Origin: Spirochaetota bacterium
GTDB lineage: Bacteria > Spirochaetota > UBA4802 > JAGODF01
Reading direction: 5' to 3'
Length of the DNA: 64,000 nt
NCBI GenBank assembly: GCA_029974015.1
Contig: JARKUF010000010.1
Coordinates: 62,001-126,000 of the forward strand
The translations under genes and the position numbers were made by a program. Under the pieces are notes generated by a model, which was not told the origin of the DNA, did not search any database, and worked only from the letters and a program-made list of their open reading frames with translations. Shown here in pieces: positions 34,164 to 42,971 of the stretch (its first letter is position 1; the number at the start of each line of letters is the position of its first letter).

Positions 34164-34661
34164 ATGGCTGATGGAAAATCTTTTTCGACCAGGGCATTCC
34201 TTTCAATCGGAACGGCCCTGGTCTCGATTCTGCTTCTAATTTCCGGCATCGCCCTTTACACGGCGCCGCCCTGCTCCGTCGCCGACTCTATCGGCTGGAG
34301 CTTCATGCTGTTGGGCAAGGAAACCTGGGAAGCGGCGCACATAGCCTTCGCGCTTGCGTTCATCATCTTCGCATCGCTCCACCTCTGGTACAACTGGGGG
34401 CCCTTCATGAAGTACCTCTCCCGAAAACCCCGGGAGGGAACGCCCGTGCGGCGCTCCGCCCTCATCGCCGCCCTCGTCGCAGCGGCGCTTCTAACGCTCG
34501 CCGTCTTCGACCTTCCGCCTGTCTCATGGCTCCACGCCGCCCACGAAAAAATCAAGTTCTCATGGTCCCGGGGCGAAAGGCCCGGCCAGGGGCTTCGCGG
34601 CAGGGGGACGGGAAAACAGCGCGGAGGCGGAGGTTATGGCGGAAGGGCCGTCCAGCGATGA
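34164..34661 (+). CDS. DUF4405-like membrane protein (cytochrome-b-type)
   Basis: The 165-residue product has three hydrophobic helices (residues about 10-31, 52-74 and 92-112). Histidines at helix positions in WEAAHIAFALAFIIFASLHL suit haem b ligation as in DUF4405 proteins. The C-terminus is Gly/Arg-rich (RGERPGQGLRGRGTG), reminiscent of the Gly-rich proteins near 30 kb. It lies 14 bases after the CPVCGG protein. An exported or inner-membrane electron carrier is plausible. Haem binding is not proven by sequence. Confidence 0.6.
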   Translation: MADGKSFSTRAFLSIGTALVSILLLISGIALYTAPPCSVADSIGWSFMLLGKETWEAAHIAFALAFIIFASLHLWYNWGPFMKYLSRKPREGTPVRRSALIAALVAAALLTLAVFDLPPVSWLHAAHEKIKFSWSRGERPGQGLRGRGTGKQRGGGGYGGRAVQR

Positions 34662-34751
34662 GCAAATGCAGACCTCCGAAGTCCAAAAAATAATCCTTGA
34701 AATGTTCGCCACCCCGGTTCTACTTAGACACGGACTTTCGGTACGCAATCC

Positions 34752-36416
34752 ATGTCAAGAACTCTGCTTAAATTTTTCTGCGCCAGCCTCATCATCTCCG
34801 CCCTCCACTGCGGCGGCGACATACTCGAAAAACGCGGCCCCCATTCCCTGGAAGTCCTCTCCCTTTCCGGCGACTGGACGATTATCACAGACGGAAAGAA
34901 GGGGGCCGAACATCCCGGCTTCGACGATTCCCGCGCCCAGGTAATTGCCATCCCGGGAAAGTGGGACGCTATTTTGCGGAAAAACCAGGACCTCGCCGCC
35001 ACGGTCTGGCTGAGGAAAAAATTCAGCGTCGACGACCGTTTCCGCGACAGACAGTTTATCATGTCCCTGGGCACCATCTCCATAGCGGACGAAACATATC
35101 TCAACGGCGTCTTCATCGGCGGCACGGGCAGTTTTCCCCCGCCCGACAGGCCCCTGGACTACGATTTCGCCTGGCATTACGAGCGAAACTACACCTTCAA
35201 CTCGTCCCTGTTGCGATACGGCGAGGAAAACGTCCTCGCGATAAAGGTCTTTTCCCATTACATAAACGGCATAAAGGACGGGCCGCGGCTGTACACTTCC
35301 AGGGCCTGGAGCGACCATATCTGGATCAGAAAACATCTGCCGTCCATGAACAATTTTTTCCCCATCATCCTCTCCCTCGTTCCCGTCCTGCTGCTCCTCA
35401 TCGTTGTGCGCGGCAAAGTGTCCTTCCCCGTGTATCTCTATTCGACCCTGTTTGTGACGAGCGTCATCGTGATTTTTCTGCTTCTCCTGGGGATACTGCC
35501 GGTGATGAACGGCCTCCATAGATACAAGCTCTTCTTTTGCATATACACGATCATCGATTTTTTCCTGCTCCAGGCGGTCCGATATTTTTTCAACGCGAAG
35601 TCCAGAGTTCCCTTCGTCCTGCTTCTCGCGGCGTTGATAGGAGTCAATATTCTTATCTTCGCATCGCCTACAACGGAGTTCTTTTTCCGCTACGGCAATA
35701 TCGCGGCGCTCCTGTTCCTTCTGGCATGCGTGAGCTATGTGTTTATGATTATCGCCCTTGCGGTATACAAGGACCCGAGGAGGTACTGGCTGATATCGCC
35801 CCTGGCCGTTCTGATAGCACTTTCCGCGGCCCACACCTATTACCTCGTAGCAACCGACCAGATGTACCGGATGTCCTTCGCTTTCGTACTTCGGCTTGCG
35901 GCAATTGGAAGCGTGGCCCTCATCTATTTCCTCTTTGACCTCAAACAGATAGAGAAGGAACGCGACTCCCTCACGAGGGCCCTTATGAACAAGACCAGGG
36001 AACTCCAGAACACGGTACGGAAATTATCGCCGGGGAAAAAGAAAGAAGACCCGAGAGACATCATCCACAGGCTCATCGAATACATCGACGAAAACTTCTC
36101 TGAAACCTACGACCGGGTTGGGCTCGCAAAAAAATTCGGACTCAACGAAGACTACATGGGCCAGCTTTTCAAGAAAGTGACGAAAACGAACATCGCCAAC
36201 TACATCAACTGCAAAAGAATAGAAATGGCCAAACAGCTCCTTGAGGAAACAGACAGCAAGGTCATCGACATCGCCTTCCACGTAGGGTTCGACAACCTCA
36301 CCTATTTCTACCGCCACTTCAGGAACAAAACCGGATACAACCCCACCGACTACCGGAAGGTGAAGCGCGGAGGCTTTATGGATCTCGAGTTTGACAATGA
36401 GGGCGACTATTACTAA
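34752..36416 (+). CDS. Membrane-embedded AraC-type regulator with exported sensor domain
   Basis: A 554-residue protein in three parts. An N-terminal signal with possible lipobox (SALHC) leads to a galactose-binding-like beta domain (residues about 35-190; ATVWLRKKFSV, SIADETYLNGVFIGGTGSF). Seven hydrophobic helices follow (about 205-395), as in 7TMR-DISM proteins. After a coiled linker there is an AraC-type double helix-turn-helix (residues about 440-545; LAKKFGLNEDYMGQLFKKV, VIDIAFHVGFDNLTYFYRHF). It should bind a ligand outside the membrane and regulate DNA directly, a one-component membrane system. Its target is unknown; neighbouring operons are candidates. Confidence 0.85.
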   Translation: MSRTLLKFFCASLIISALHCGGDILEKRGPHSLEVLSLSGDWTIITDGKKGAEHPGFDDSRAQVIAIPGKWDAILRKNQDLAATVWLRKKFSVDDRFRDRQFIMSLGTISIADETYLNGVFIGGTGSFPPPDRPLDYDFAWHYERNYTFNSSLLRYGEENVLAIKVFSHYINGIKDGPRLYTSRAWSDHIWIRKHLPSMNNFFPIILSLVPVLLLLIVVRGKVSFPVYLYSTLFVTSVIVIFLLLLGILPVMNGLHRYKLFFCIYTIIDFFLLQAVRYFFNAKSRVPFVLLLAALIGVNILIFASPTTEFFFRYGNIAALLFLLACVSYVFMIIALAVYKDPRRYWLISPLAVLIALSAAHTYYLVATDQMYRMSFAFVLRLAAIGSVALIYFLFDLKQIEKERDSLTRALMNKTRELQNTVRKLSPGKKKEDPRDIIHRLIEYIDENFSETYDRVGLAKKFGLNEDYMGQLFKKVTKTNIANYINCKRIEMAKQLLEETDSKVIDIAFHVGFDNLTYFYRHFRNKTGYNPTDYRKVKRGGFMDLEFDNEGDYY

Positions 36417-36571
36417 AACTACGCCGCGAGGCGGTGATGTCGGCCGTTTCCCCGCGGTAAACCGCGGCGCCACCCCCCCCTCAATCAGCGCGGGGATCGC
36501 ATTAATTTATCTTGATTTATCGGCCCCCATACTCAACACTGCACTTCATTTTATCAAATGCGAGAGCATCC

Positions 36572-37033
36572 ATGCCAGGCGAACGTTCGAATTTCGAGAT
36601 AGTGACCAACAAAAAGGCGCGCTTCGAGTACGAAATCATCGAGACTATCGAGGCCGGTATCGTCCTGAAAGGGACCGAGGTGAAGTCGATGCGCCTTCGC
36701 AAGGTGAGCATCAACGAGGCCTTCGCGCGGATAAAGCGCAATGAGGTGTACCTCGTGGGGATGAACATCGCCCTCTATGAGATGGGGAACCGTTTCAACC
36801 ATGAACCGGACCGGGAACGGAAGCTCCTCCTCCACCGTCAGGAGATCAAGCGGCTCACTGGAAAGCTGAAAGAGAAGGGGTACACCCTGGTGCCGCTGAA
36901 GGTCTACTTCCATAACGGGAAGGTGAAGGTCCTCCTGGGCCTCGGAAAGGGGAAGGCGAAGTACGACAAGCGGCGCGCCATCCAGAAGCGCGACGCCGAC
37001 CGGGAGTTGCAGCGCACCATGAAGTACCGTTGA
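36572..37033 (+). CDS. smpB: SsrA-binding protein
   Basis: A 153-residue SmpB, of normal length. It has the conserved segments NKKARFEYEIIETIEAGIVL, GTEVKSMRLRKVSINEAFARI, the HEPDRERKLLLHRQEI loop and the C-terminal basic tail (KGKAKYDKRRAIQKRDADRE). It binds tmRNA and starts trans-translation on stalled ribosomes. I see no tmRNA gene in the flanking 600 bases. ATG 36572 is chosen by alignment with the family (MPGERSNFEIVTNKKA); the upstream region offers only a weak ribosome site. Confidence 0.95.
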   Translation: MPGERSNFEIVTNKKARFEYEIIETIEAGIVLKGTEVKSMRLRKVSINEAFARIKRNEVYLVGMNIALYEMGNRFNHEPDRERKLLLHRQEIKRLTGKLKEKGYTLVPLKVYFHNGKVKVLLGLGKGKAKYDKRRAIQKRDADRELQRTMKYR

Positions 37034-37070
37034 AAGCGCCGAAATCCATCGACGCCCTTCACGTCCACCG

Positions 37071-37688
37071 TTAAAAGAAACTCAAAATCCCCCCCCAGAT
37101 ATTTATCGTCCAGGGATAATACCGGCCAATGGATTGCCCGGCAAGGCAGTCTATCACCAGATAGTACTGGTCTAAAATTTCAAGGGTGAGGCCCCCATGG
37201 ACCGCGGTCCCGATAAGGCCATAGGCCTCATCGGAGCCTATGATGGCGCTTTCGTTTTCTCCCCGCTCGCGGGCGTAATTTCGCTCCACATGTATTCCCG
37301 CGCTGAAACCCACATAAAGCAGGTCCGGCAGGATGTAAAATATCCGCTTCCCGCTTATATAGTAGGACGATATATGTGAGGTGTCCGCCGGGTCCAGGAG
37401 AAAGCGCACATGAAACCCCGCCAGGTCCCGGGACCTGGTCCTGAGTCCCCCCTCAAAGACCGGTGAGAGAAATCCCGCATGATAGGGAGGGTCCCCGGCA
37501 AAGGCGTCGCGGAAGGTTATTCCCGACCCCACCATAGTGTAGAGGGTAATGGTCCCCATGGCCGGTTTGGGGGCCCAGAGAAAACACGCCATTACAGCCG
37601 CAATGATTAAAGCGGCCTCAGGAAAAAGCCTTCTTCCCCTGCGTACCGTCATTGCATCTCTTCCCCTCATTTGCATCGCCCTCTTCAT
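37071..37688 (-). CDS. Predicted outer-membrane or periplasmic beta-rich protein
   Basis: The protein of about 205 residues has a signal peptide (LFPEAALIIAAVMACFLWA, cleaved near AMG). Alternating strands follow (GTITLYTMVGSGITF, GFHVRFLLDP, YVGFSAGIHVERNY, YGLIGTAVHGGLTLEIL), ending in FF, as in small barrels. Several in-frame ATGs lie close together near the start (37688, 37676, 37670, 37652), with overlapping GGAGGAGG and GAGGGG sites, so the exact start is open. It converges on smpB. Function unknown. Confidence 0.6.
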   Translation of the reverse strand: MKRAMQMRGRDAMTVRRGRRLFPEAALIIAAVMACFLWAPKPAMGTITLYTMVGSGITFRDAFAGDPPYHAGFLSPVFEGGLRTRSRDLAGFHVRFLLDPADTSHISSYYISGKRIFYILPDLLYVGFSAGIHVERNYARERGENESAIIGSDEAYGLIGTAVHGGLTLEILDQYYLVIDCLAGQSIGRYYPWTINIWGGILSFF

Positions 37689-37880
37689 CCTCCTCCATTA
37701 TCTTCACGCCGGAGAAGGTTTCCCAACAAAGATGCTCCATAATACCAGGCAGGGTTGCCCTGTCCCGCGGCCCCATCAAGCAATTTTTTATTAAGGAGGG
37801 AAAGCTTTTCATAATGCGACATATTACAATGTGACATAAAATATGTTTGACAATTTATTTCAATATTATATAAGGGAACT

Positions 37881-38031
37881 CTTAAGGGCAGTCACAAAAA
37901 CCCATGTGAGGCCTCAAAAAAATAAATTTTTAGAGGCCCTGTGAATTGTAACTGCTGGCATACTCAGGACTTAGGCTTTTCCGCCCTCCGAAGGCGGGCG
38001 GGAAATCGCAGTTTTTGTCACTGCCCTTAAG
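37881..38031. repeat. MITE-like element with 21-bp terminal inverted repeats
   Basis: The 151-bp element is bounded by CTTAAGGGCAGTCACAAAAA-C (37881-37901) and its complement (38011-38031), matching at 20 of 21 positions. Inside are a CTC-A/T-rich-GAGG hairpin (37910-37938), the core AACTGCTGGCATACTCAG and a GC-rich hairpin (CCGCCCTCCGAAGGCGGGCGG). There is no coding capacity. Confidence 0.8.
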
Positions 38032-38140
38032 ATTAAATTTTAAAATTTCCCATGAATTGTAACTGCTGGCATACTCAGGACTTGGGTTTTCCCGCCCTCC
38101 GAAGGCGGGCGGGAAAACCCAATTATTAGAAGTTGCCATA
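38032..38140. repeat. Second, partial copy of the element in tandem
   Basis: 38053-38083 is identical over 31 bases to 37942-37972. It is followed by a 14-bp perfect stem (38084-38097 with 38107-38120) around TCCGAAGGC. Confidence 0.8.
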
Positions 38141-38264
38141 GCATGTCCTGTGGTATCCCCTGAACAGATATTAAGTTTTCGTTGGTTTTTAACCGTTTCT
38201 GGGCGTTTGCGGCGGGCACTCCGGCCGGGAACCGCGCAGGAAAGACGACAAGTGGAGCGCCGAG

Positions 38265-40493
38265 ATGATTCTAAACATAGCCACCCTGGTCACCTGCATC
38301 TCCCTCATGCTCATTTTCAGGAGGTTGGACAAATCCAACCTGCGCATGATCAAACTCAAACGCTTTGCCGACAAGGCGTCCGGCGATTTCCGGAAAATCG
38401 CAGAGAAGGAACAGCGGCGCTATAACGACGCCACCATTGAGATGGACATCCTCATCAAACGGGGCGCGGCCCTTAGCTCGGCCATGAAAGAATCCATCCA
38501 GGAAATTGAGACCCGCCTAAAGGGCCTTCATGTAGAGAAGGCCAATCTGGGCAAGGTGGAGGACGATCTCAAGGTAATCTCTTCAGCCGCCAGGGACGTA
38601 AACCGGCAAATAGAGTACATCGCCTCGGCCCGGGCCGATTTCGACGACTTCTCCAAGAAAGTCACGAACCTCACGGAGGGCCTAACCCGGGTCGAGCGGG
38701 AAAGCGCCTCCCTCGCCGCCTCCTTCAGTGACAGGGTCCGTGAACGCTCCCGGGAGCTCTCCGAGGAGATAGCCATTCAGGTGAACAGGATCAAAGAGTC
38801 GATTCGCGACAAGGAAGACAAGCTCATGGAATCCACGCGGGAGAAAATCGACTCCATGGCTGGGCACTTCTCCAACGCCATTACGGAATTAGAGGGACGC
38901 GTTACTGAAACCGGAGACGCCCTTCTGGACAACATGAGGCTTAGAATAGACTCCCTCGGGAAGGCCGCCGGTTCCGCTGAAAGCCGCGTGGAGTTTGCCG
39001 AGAAAAAGACCGCGGGAATAGCCGCCCAGATAGAGTCACTTGGAGAAACTCTGGGAGACCTGGAAAACACCGTCTTTTCCGAAATCAAGGCGAAGTCCGA
39101 TGAGTTGAAAGGGAACATGTCAGCAGCCGTCGCCGAATTCGGCGGCGTCAAAGAATCCTTCATGGAAAAGCTCGAGGGGGAAATTCTGCGGGTCCAATCA
39201 AAGCTGAAAAACGTCGAGGACAACATCGACCAGTCCAAATCCAAGCTCATCGAGTCTTTCCGCGAAGAGGTCGACAAGGTGCGGACTGAGATCGACACTC
39301 TGAACATTCACGCCGTTTCCAAAAAAGACGAGATCGTCAAGGCGGCTCGACGCGAAGCCGAGGAGATCATGGCGAAGATTGACGATTTCGGGGAAAAGTA
39401 CGCCGGGATCAGGGACAACCTCACCCAGTTTGAATCCCACTACGCCGCCTCCATGGAAAGCCGGATGGAGAAGACGAAGGTTGAATTCACCTCCATGGAG
39501 GAACGCCTGGCCGACATACGCAATGAGATAGTGCGGTACGAGGAAAGCCAGAGCATTTTCACCCGGACCGACGACATGATTCGCCGCGTAGAGGGGACAC
39601 TCCAGGGATTTGGGGAAATTATGCGCCAGGCCAGGGAAGAATCCAGGGCCATGGAACAGTTCATGGAGGACGTCCAAAAATTCAAAGACATCCGTCGCGC
39701 CGTGGAGAAGGAGATCAAGGTCTTCGAGGTGCGCCGGGAAAAGATGAAGGGCTTCGAAGGCGAAATCCAGGGCCTCCTTGGACTCACCGACACGGCCTTC
39801 GGAAAAATAGAGAGTCTGGAGGGCATGATGGGCCGGGTGGACCAGGTGAACCTCCGCATCGACACCCTCGCTGAAACATACCGGGACCTTGACGCGCGCA
39901 TTCACGAGCTCCATGAATACGAGGACAGCATAGTGAAGAACCTGGAATCGGTCACCAGGACCGAAATGCTGATAAATTCCATCGACGCCCGGGTCAAGTC
40001 GTTCCAGAAAGTCCTTGAGCGTTCGGAGAAGAAGAACGAGAAAATTACTTCCCATCTTCAGACCGTTGAGGAAAAGACCCTAATGCTGAAGAGCCGGGAA
40101 CGGGACATCGCCGAGGTGAAGGACAAGTTCTCGGAATTAGAAGGACTCTCGGAACACATCGAGCGGAAGATCGAACAGATACACGCCATGTTCCAGAAGC
40201 TGGAATCGATGCGGAAGGAGGTGGACCACACCGACAGCCGCCTAAAAGGGATGTTCGACGAGACCGACCGTAAAATGAAACAGCTTGCCGATTTCCTGAA
40301 GGCCGTGGAGACCAACAATCCCATCTCCAGGCAGGTGAAGGAGGACATGCCTCTGGGAAAAAACATCAGCGGAGGGACCATCAAAGTGGTGAGGGAGCTT
40401 TCCACAAAGGGGTGGTCTTCATCGGAAATATCGAAAAAGCTCCTCCTTGATGAGAACTCCGTGCGTTTCATCATCAACACCACGTCCCTTTAA
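38265..40493 (+). CDS. SpiroCoCo-like membrane-anchored coiled-coil protein
   Basis: The 742-residue protein has one N-terminal membrane helix (residues about 2-18), then FRRLDKSNLRMIKLKRFADK and more than 600 residues of almost uninterrupted coiled coil. A small C-terminal helix-turn-helix-like motif follows (VVRELSTKGWSSSEISKKLL, DENSVRFIIN). This matches my memory of the SpiroCoCo family of spirochaetes, which is the main taxonomic clue in the window. It probably forms a long cytoplasmic filament or tether at the membrane; the role is not established. GGAGCGCCGAG precedes the start. A strong terminator follows. Confidence 0.75.
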   Translation: MILNIATLVTCISLMLIFRRLDKSNLRMIKLKRFADKASGDFRKIAEKEQRRYNDATIEMDILIKRGAALSSAMKESIQEIETRLKGLHVEKANLGKVEDDLKVISSAARDVNRQIEYIASARADFDDFSKKVTNLTEGLTRVERESASLAASFSDRVRERSRELSEEIAIQVNRIKESIRDKEDKLMESTREKIDSMAGHFSNAITELEGRVTETGDALLDNMRLRIDSLGKAAGSAESRVEFAEKKTAGIAAQIESLGETLGDLENTVFSEIKAKSDELKGNMSAAVAEFGGVKESFMEKLEGEILRVQSKLKNVEDNIDQSKSKLIESFREEVDKVRTEIDTLNIHAVSKKDEIVKAARREAEEIMAKIDDFGEKYAGIRDNLTQFESHYAASMESRMEKTKVEFTSMEERLADIRNEIVRYEESQSIFTRTDDMIRRVEGTLQGFGEIMRQAREESRAMEQFMEDVQKFKDIRRAVEKEIKVFEVRREKMKGFEGEIQGLLGLTDTAFGKIESLEGMMGRVDQVNLRIDTLAETYRDLDARIHELHEYEDSIVKNLESVTRTEMLINSIDARVKSFQKVLERSEKKNEKITSHLQTVEEKTLMLKSRERDIAEVKDKFSELEGLSEHIERKIEQIHAMFQKLESMRKEVDHTDSRLKGMFDETDRKMKQLADFLKAVETNNPISRQVKEDMPLGKNISGGTIKVVRELSTKGWSSSEISKKLLLDENSVRFIINTTSL

Positions 40494-40530
40494 AGGCCAA
40501 AGCCGCAGAGCATGGCCGGCTGCTTCGCAT

Positions 40531-40566
40531 GTTAAAAAGCCCGCGGTAAACCGCGGGCTTTTTAAC
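40531..40566. terminator. Bidirectional terminator between convergent genes
   Basis: A 16-bp perfect stem (40531-40546 with 40551-40566), TAAA loop and A/T runs on both sides. It serves the coiled-coil gene and the minus-strand lipoprotein gene. Confidence 0.9.
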
Positions 40567-40588
40567 ATTTGCGTGCCGGCATCTCACG

Positions 40589-41131
40589 TCAGTATGCGCT
40601 TTTTTCCTTGAGGTTTTCCTGAAGGTCCTTCATTATTTCCTGGTCAGAGAGGGTCTTTCGGAGCACCACACGGTAGCGCACCTCGAACTTCGTGGGAGAC
40701 ACATACTTTCTGGGGAACTTGAAGCTCCACCTCTGAAGGTCTTCCAGGAGTATCTTGTCGATTTCAAAAAGAAAAGTGGGCTCCCTGGGACGAATTTTCA
40801 TGAGGCTCCCGCTGTCGGGGTAGAGCCACACCGACATAACCGATTCCCGGACCTCGTTGAATTTGTCATGCCTTTTTAACTCGTTACGCATATATGTGTC
40901 GCCGCCGGGGTCCTCGGAGCGCTTAATCGAATCCTCCCCCCACATCTGCCGGACTACGTATTTATCAGAGAGAAAGAGCACCCGGAAAAGCTCACCCCCG
41001 CCCTTCTGCACGTCGAGGAACTTCTGGTGCTCATCGGCCGCCCCGGGGCGGTCGGCCGTCGTGGCGCACCGCATTACGCCGAAAAGCGTTACGAGGGCCG
41101 CCATGGACGCGGCCAGGACCATCTTCCTCAT
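40589..41131 (-). CDS. Lipoprotein of unknown function
   Basis: A 180-residue protein with a lipoprotein signal (VTLFGVMRC, Cys 22). It then forms a mixed domain with RVLFLSDKYVVRQMWGEDS, ESVMSVWLYPDSGSLMKIRP, FLFEIDKILLEDLQRWSF and KFEVRYRVVLRKTLSDQEIM. The strand pattern suggests a single beta domain that faces the periplasm. I do not recognise a family. It converges on the coiled-coil gene with the shared terminator and is transcribed away from dedA, which starts 148 bases to the right. Confidence 0.65.
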   Translation of the reverse strand: MRKMVLAASMAALVTLFGVMRCATTADRPGAADEHQKFLDVQKGGGELFRVLFLSDKYVVRQMWGEDSIKRSEDPGGDTYMRNELKRHDKFNEVRESVMSVWLYPDSGSLMKIRPREPTFLFEIDKILLEDLQRWSFKFPRKYVSPTKFEVRYRVVLRKTLSDQEIMKDLQENLKEKSAY

Positions 41132-41279
41132 GTTCGAAACCCCCTCGCCTGGAACTCTCCACCCCGGCCCCGTGCCCTCGGGCGGAAATTGTGCTTGCCA
41201 TTACCTCCGCCGGGGAGGATATATTGCATAGATATCATGGAGTGTGCCGTCAGTTCAAGAATAATTTTCCCGGGAGAAC

Positions 41280-41924
41280 ATGTCCGATCTCATCAACTCC
41301 TTCATTGACAGGGTCCTCGATTCACACCAGATGTTCCTGTATCTTATCCTGTTTCTGAGCGCCATTGTGGAAAACCTTTTTCCACCCATACCCGGGGACA
41401 CCATCACGGTCCTCGGGGCCTTCCTGGTGGGACGGGGCAAACTGGATTTCACGGCGGTATATCTCCTCACCACGGCGGGGAGCGTCATCGGCTTTATGGC
41501 GCTGTACTACCTGGGGCGGTTTCTGGGGAGGGAGTATTTTACCAACCGGGACTACCGCTTCTTCTCCGCGGAAAGCATAGCCAGAGGTGAGAGCTGGTTT
41601 GGGCGCTACGGACATTTTGTGGTTCTTATTAACCGTTTTTTACCGGGAGTCCGCTCTGTAATCTCCATTGTATCGGGCATCTCGAAACTGCCGCTGCTAA
41701 AGGTGCTGCTCTTCTCCCTTATAAGCGCTGCCCTCTGGAATTATATCTGGATCCAGGCCGGTTTTACCCTGGGGACAAACTGGCACACCGTGCGGGACCG
41801 GGCCGGAGAACTCTTCTCAAGGTACAACATCGCAGCCACGATCATCATGGCGGCGGCCATCATCACCTGGGTTCTCCTGCGGGCACTTCGCAAAAAGCGA
41901 GGCGAACCGCCCCCATCATCCTGA
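41280..41924 (+). CDS. DedA-family membrane protein
   Basis: A 214-residue inner-membrane protein of the DedA/VTT superfamily. It has the re-entrant motif ENLFPPIPGDTITVLGAFLV (residues about 31-50), YYLGRFLGREYF, FGRYGHFVVLINRFLPGVRS and SGISKLPLLKVLLFSLISAA. Members flip or transport lipids, such as undecaprenyl phosphate and phosphatidylethanolamine, and depend on proton motive force. GGGAG precedes the ATG. The last nine bases overlap the convergent phospholipase-D-like gene. Confidence 0.9.
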   Translation: MSDLINSFIDRVLDSHQMFLYLILFLSAIVENLFPPIPGDTITVLGAFLVGRGKLDFTAVYLLTTAGSVIGFMALYYLGRFLGREYFTNRDYRFFSAESIARGESWFGRYGHFVVLINRFLPGVRSVISIVSGISKLPLLKVLLFSLISAALWNYIWIQAGFTLGTNWHTVRDRAGELFSRYNIAATIIMAAAIITWVLLRALRKKRGEPPPSS

Positions 41925-42938
41925 GGAAGCGGCGCGGCGCACCCTGTCAAATTCCCTAAGATACTCCCCCGCCACGTCGGAGCTTTCAATCACCAGAATG
42001 TTCTCGTCGTTTGTCCTGTCGGCCCCTGCGGTGTAATTGAACGACCCCATAACCACAATGCGTCCGTCAATAATGATCACCTTGTGGTGCATGCGCCCCG
42101 GACCTCCCCTTCGCCGCACATCAATACCCTCTACCCTAAGTTTCATGTATTCCGAATGGGCAGTCATCGAACCGCGCCGTTCCACCACCCCAGCCACGGC
42201 GACGCCGCGCCGGGCCAAGGCCGCCAGCTCGTCTCCGATCCGATTGCTGGTGATGGCGAAGGCCATGAAGTGCACGGACCGTTCCGCCCTACCGAGGAGC
42301 CTGACAATCCTCTCCTCCACCCGGTCCCTTGGCGAAAAAAGCGCCCTGATAGTCGCGCCGCCCACGGTGACGCTTCTCCGCAGGGCGGGCCTCGAGAAGG
42401 GCCGGCCCCGGCGCCGTGGGCCGAAGAGCCGTTCTTCGAACATGTCCCTGAACTCTTCAAGGAACATCCCCGCAAGCTCCCGTGAACGGACCGCCACGGC
42501 GTTGTTGTCGTTCAAGCGGGCGCCGTTGTCCGTGGCGTTGTACGAACCGGTCCAGACTATTTCACCGTCCACCAGGGCAAACTTGTGGTGCATGAGTCCG
42601 GGACTTTCGTCCCCCACTATGGGTATTCCGGCCTCACGGAGCTTTTGCATCACCCCGCCCCGCAGATTGTCGCTTTCAACGACAAGACGGACATCGACCC
42701 CCCTTCCCCGTGCTGCGATGAGGCGCCGGGCAATCCTCTGAGAGGATATTTCATAGAAGGCTCCATAAAAGCTCCGCCGTGCCGAATCTATGAGGGCAAC
42801 CAGGCCGTCTTCGGGGGAGCGCCGTGGCTGCCGCATCCCGGGCTCGCTGAAGAAAAGCCGCAGGTCCGGCGCGGGGCCGCCGGGGTTTCCGGAGGCGCAG
42901 GCCGCCGCCAGGATGGATGCAATGAAAATCCGCATCAT
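41916..42938 (-). CDS. Phospholipase-D-superfamily lipoprotein with two HKD motifs
   Basis: The 340-residue protein has a short lipoprotein signal (ASILAAACASG). It carries two HKD catalytic motifs, MHHKFALVDGEIVWTGSYN (residues about 116-134) and MHHKVIIIDGRIVVMGSFN (about 284-302). The enzyme should form the PLD active site from both halves and hydrolyse or transfer phosphodiesters in the envelope, such as phospholipid or nucleic acid. The substrate is not evident. AGGAGG lies just before the tandem ATG pair at 42935 and 42938. It converges on and overlaps dedA. Confidence 0.88.
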   Translation of the reverse strand: MMRIFIASILAAACASGNPGGPAPDLRLFFSEPGMRQPRRSPEDGLVALIDSARRSFYGAFYEISSQRIARRLIAARGRGVDVRLVVESDNLRGGVMQKLREAGIPIVGDESPGLMHHKFALVDGEIVWTGSYNATDNGARLNDNNAVAVRSRELAGMFLEEFRDMFEERLFGPRRRGRPFSRPALRRSVTVGGATIRALFSPRDRVEERIVRLLGRAERSVHFMAFAITSNRIGDELAALARRGVAVAGVVERRGSMTAHSEYMKLRVEGIDVRRRGGPGRMHHKVIIIDGRIVVMGSFNYTAGADRTNDENILVIESSDVAGEYLREFDRVRRAASSG

Positions 42939-42971
42939 GGTTCCTCCTCGGGCGGTTTCGAAACGCCCCGC

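Larger units (their letters stand above)
37689..38264. other. Intergenic region occupied by palindromic elements
   Basis: This stretch of nearly 600 bases holds the two element copies at 37881-38031 and 38032-38140 and no convincing gene. A minus-strand frame across them (FPPAFGGR, SPEYASSYNS twice) is translation of the repeat itself. Confidence 0.65.

Noticed and set aside
34636..34944. Plus-strand frame overlapping the start of the AraC-type gene
   Set aside because: More than half of it is antiphase to a well-supported gene and its product has no recognisable domain.
36417..37070. tmRNA gene next to smpB
   Set aside because: No alanine-tRNA-like ends or tag reading frame could be seen on either side.
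37930..38139. Minus-strand frame with FPPAFGGR and SPEYASSYNS twice
   Set aside because: It is the translation of the two tandem palindromic elements; the internal repeat is DNA-level.
37881..38140. CRISPR array
   Set aside because: The repeats are palindromic elements of 110-150 bases without regular spacers.
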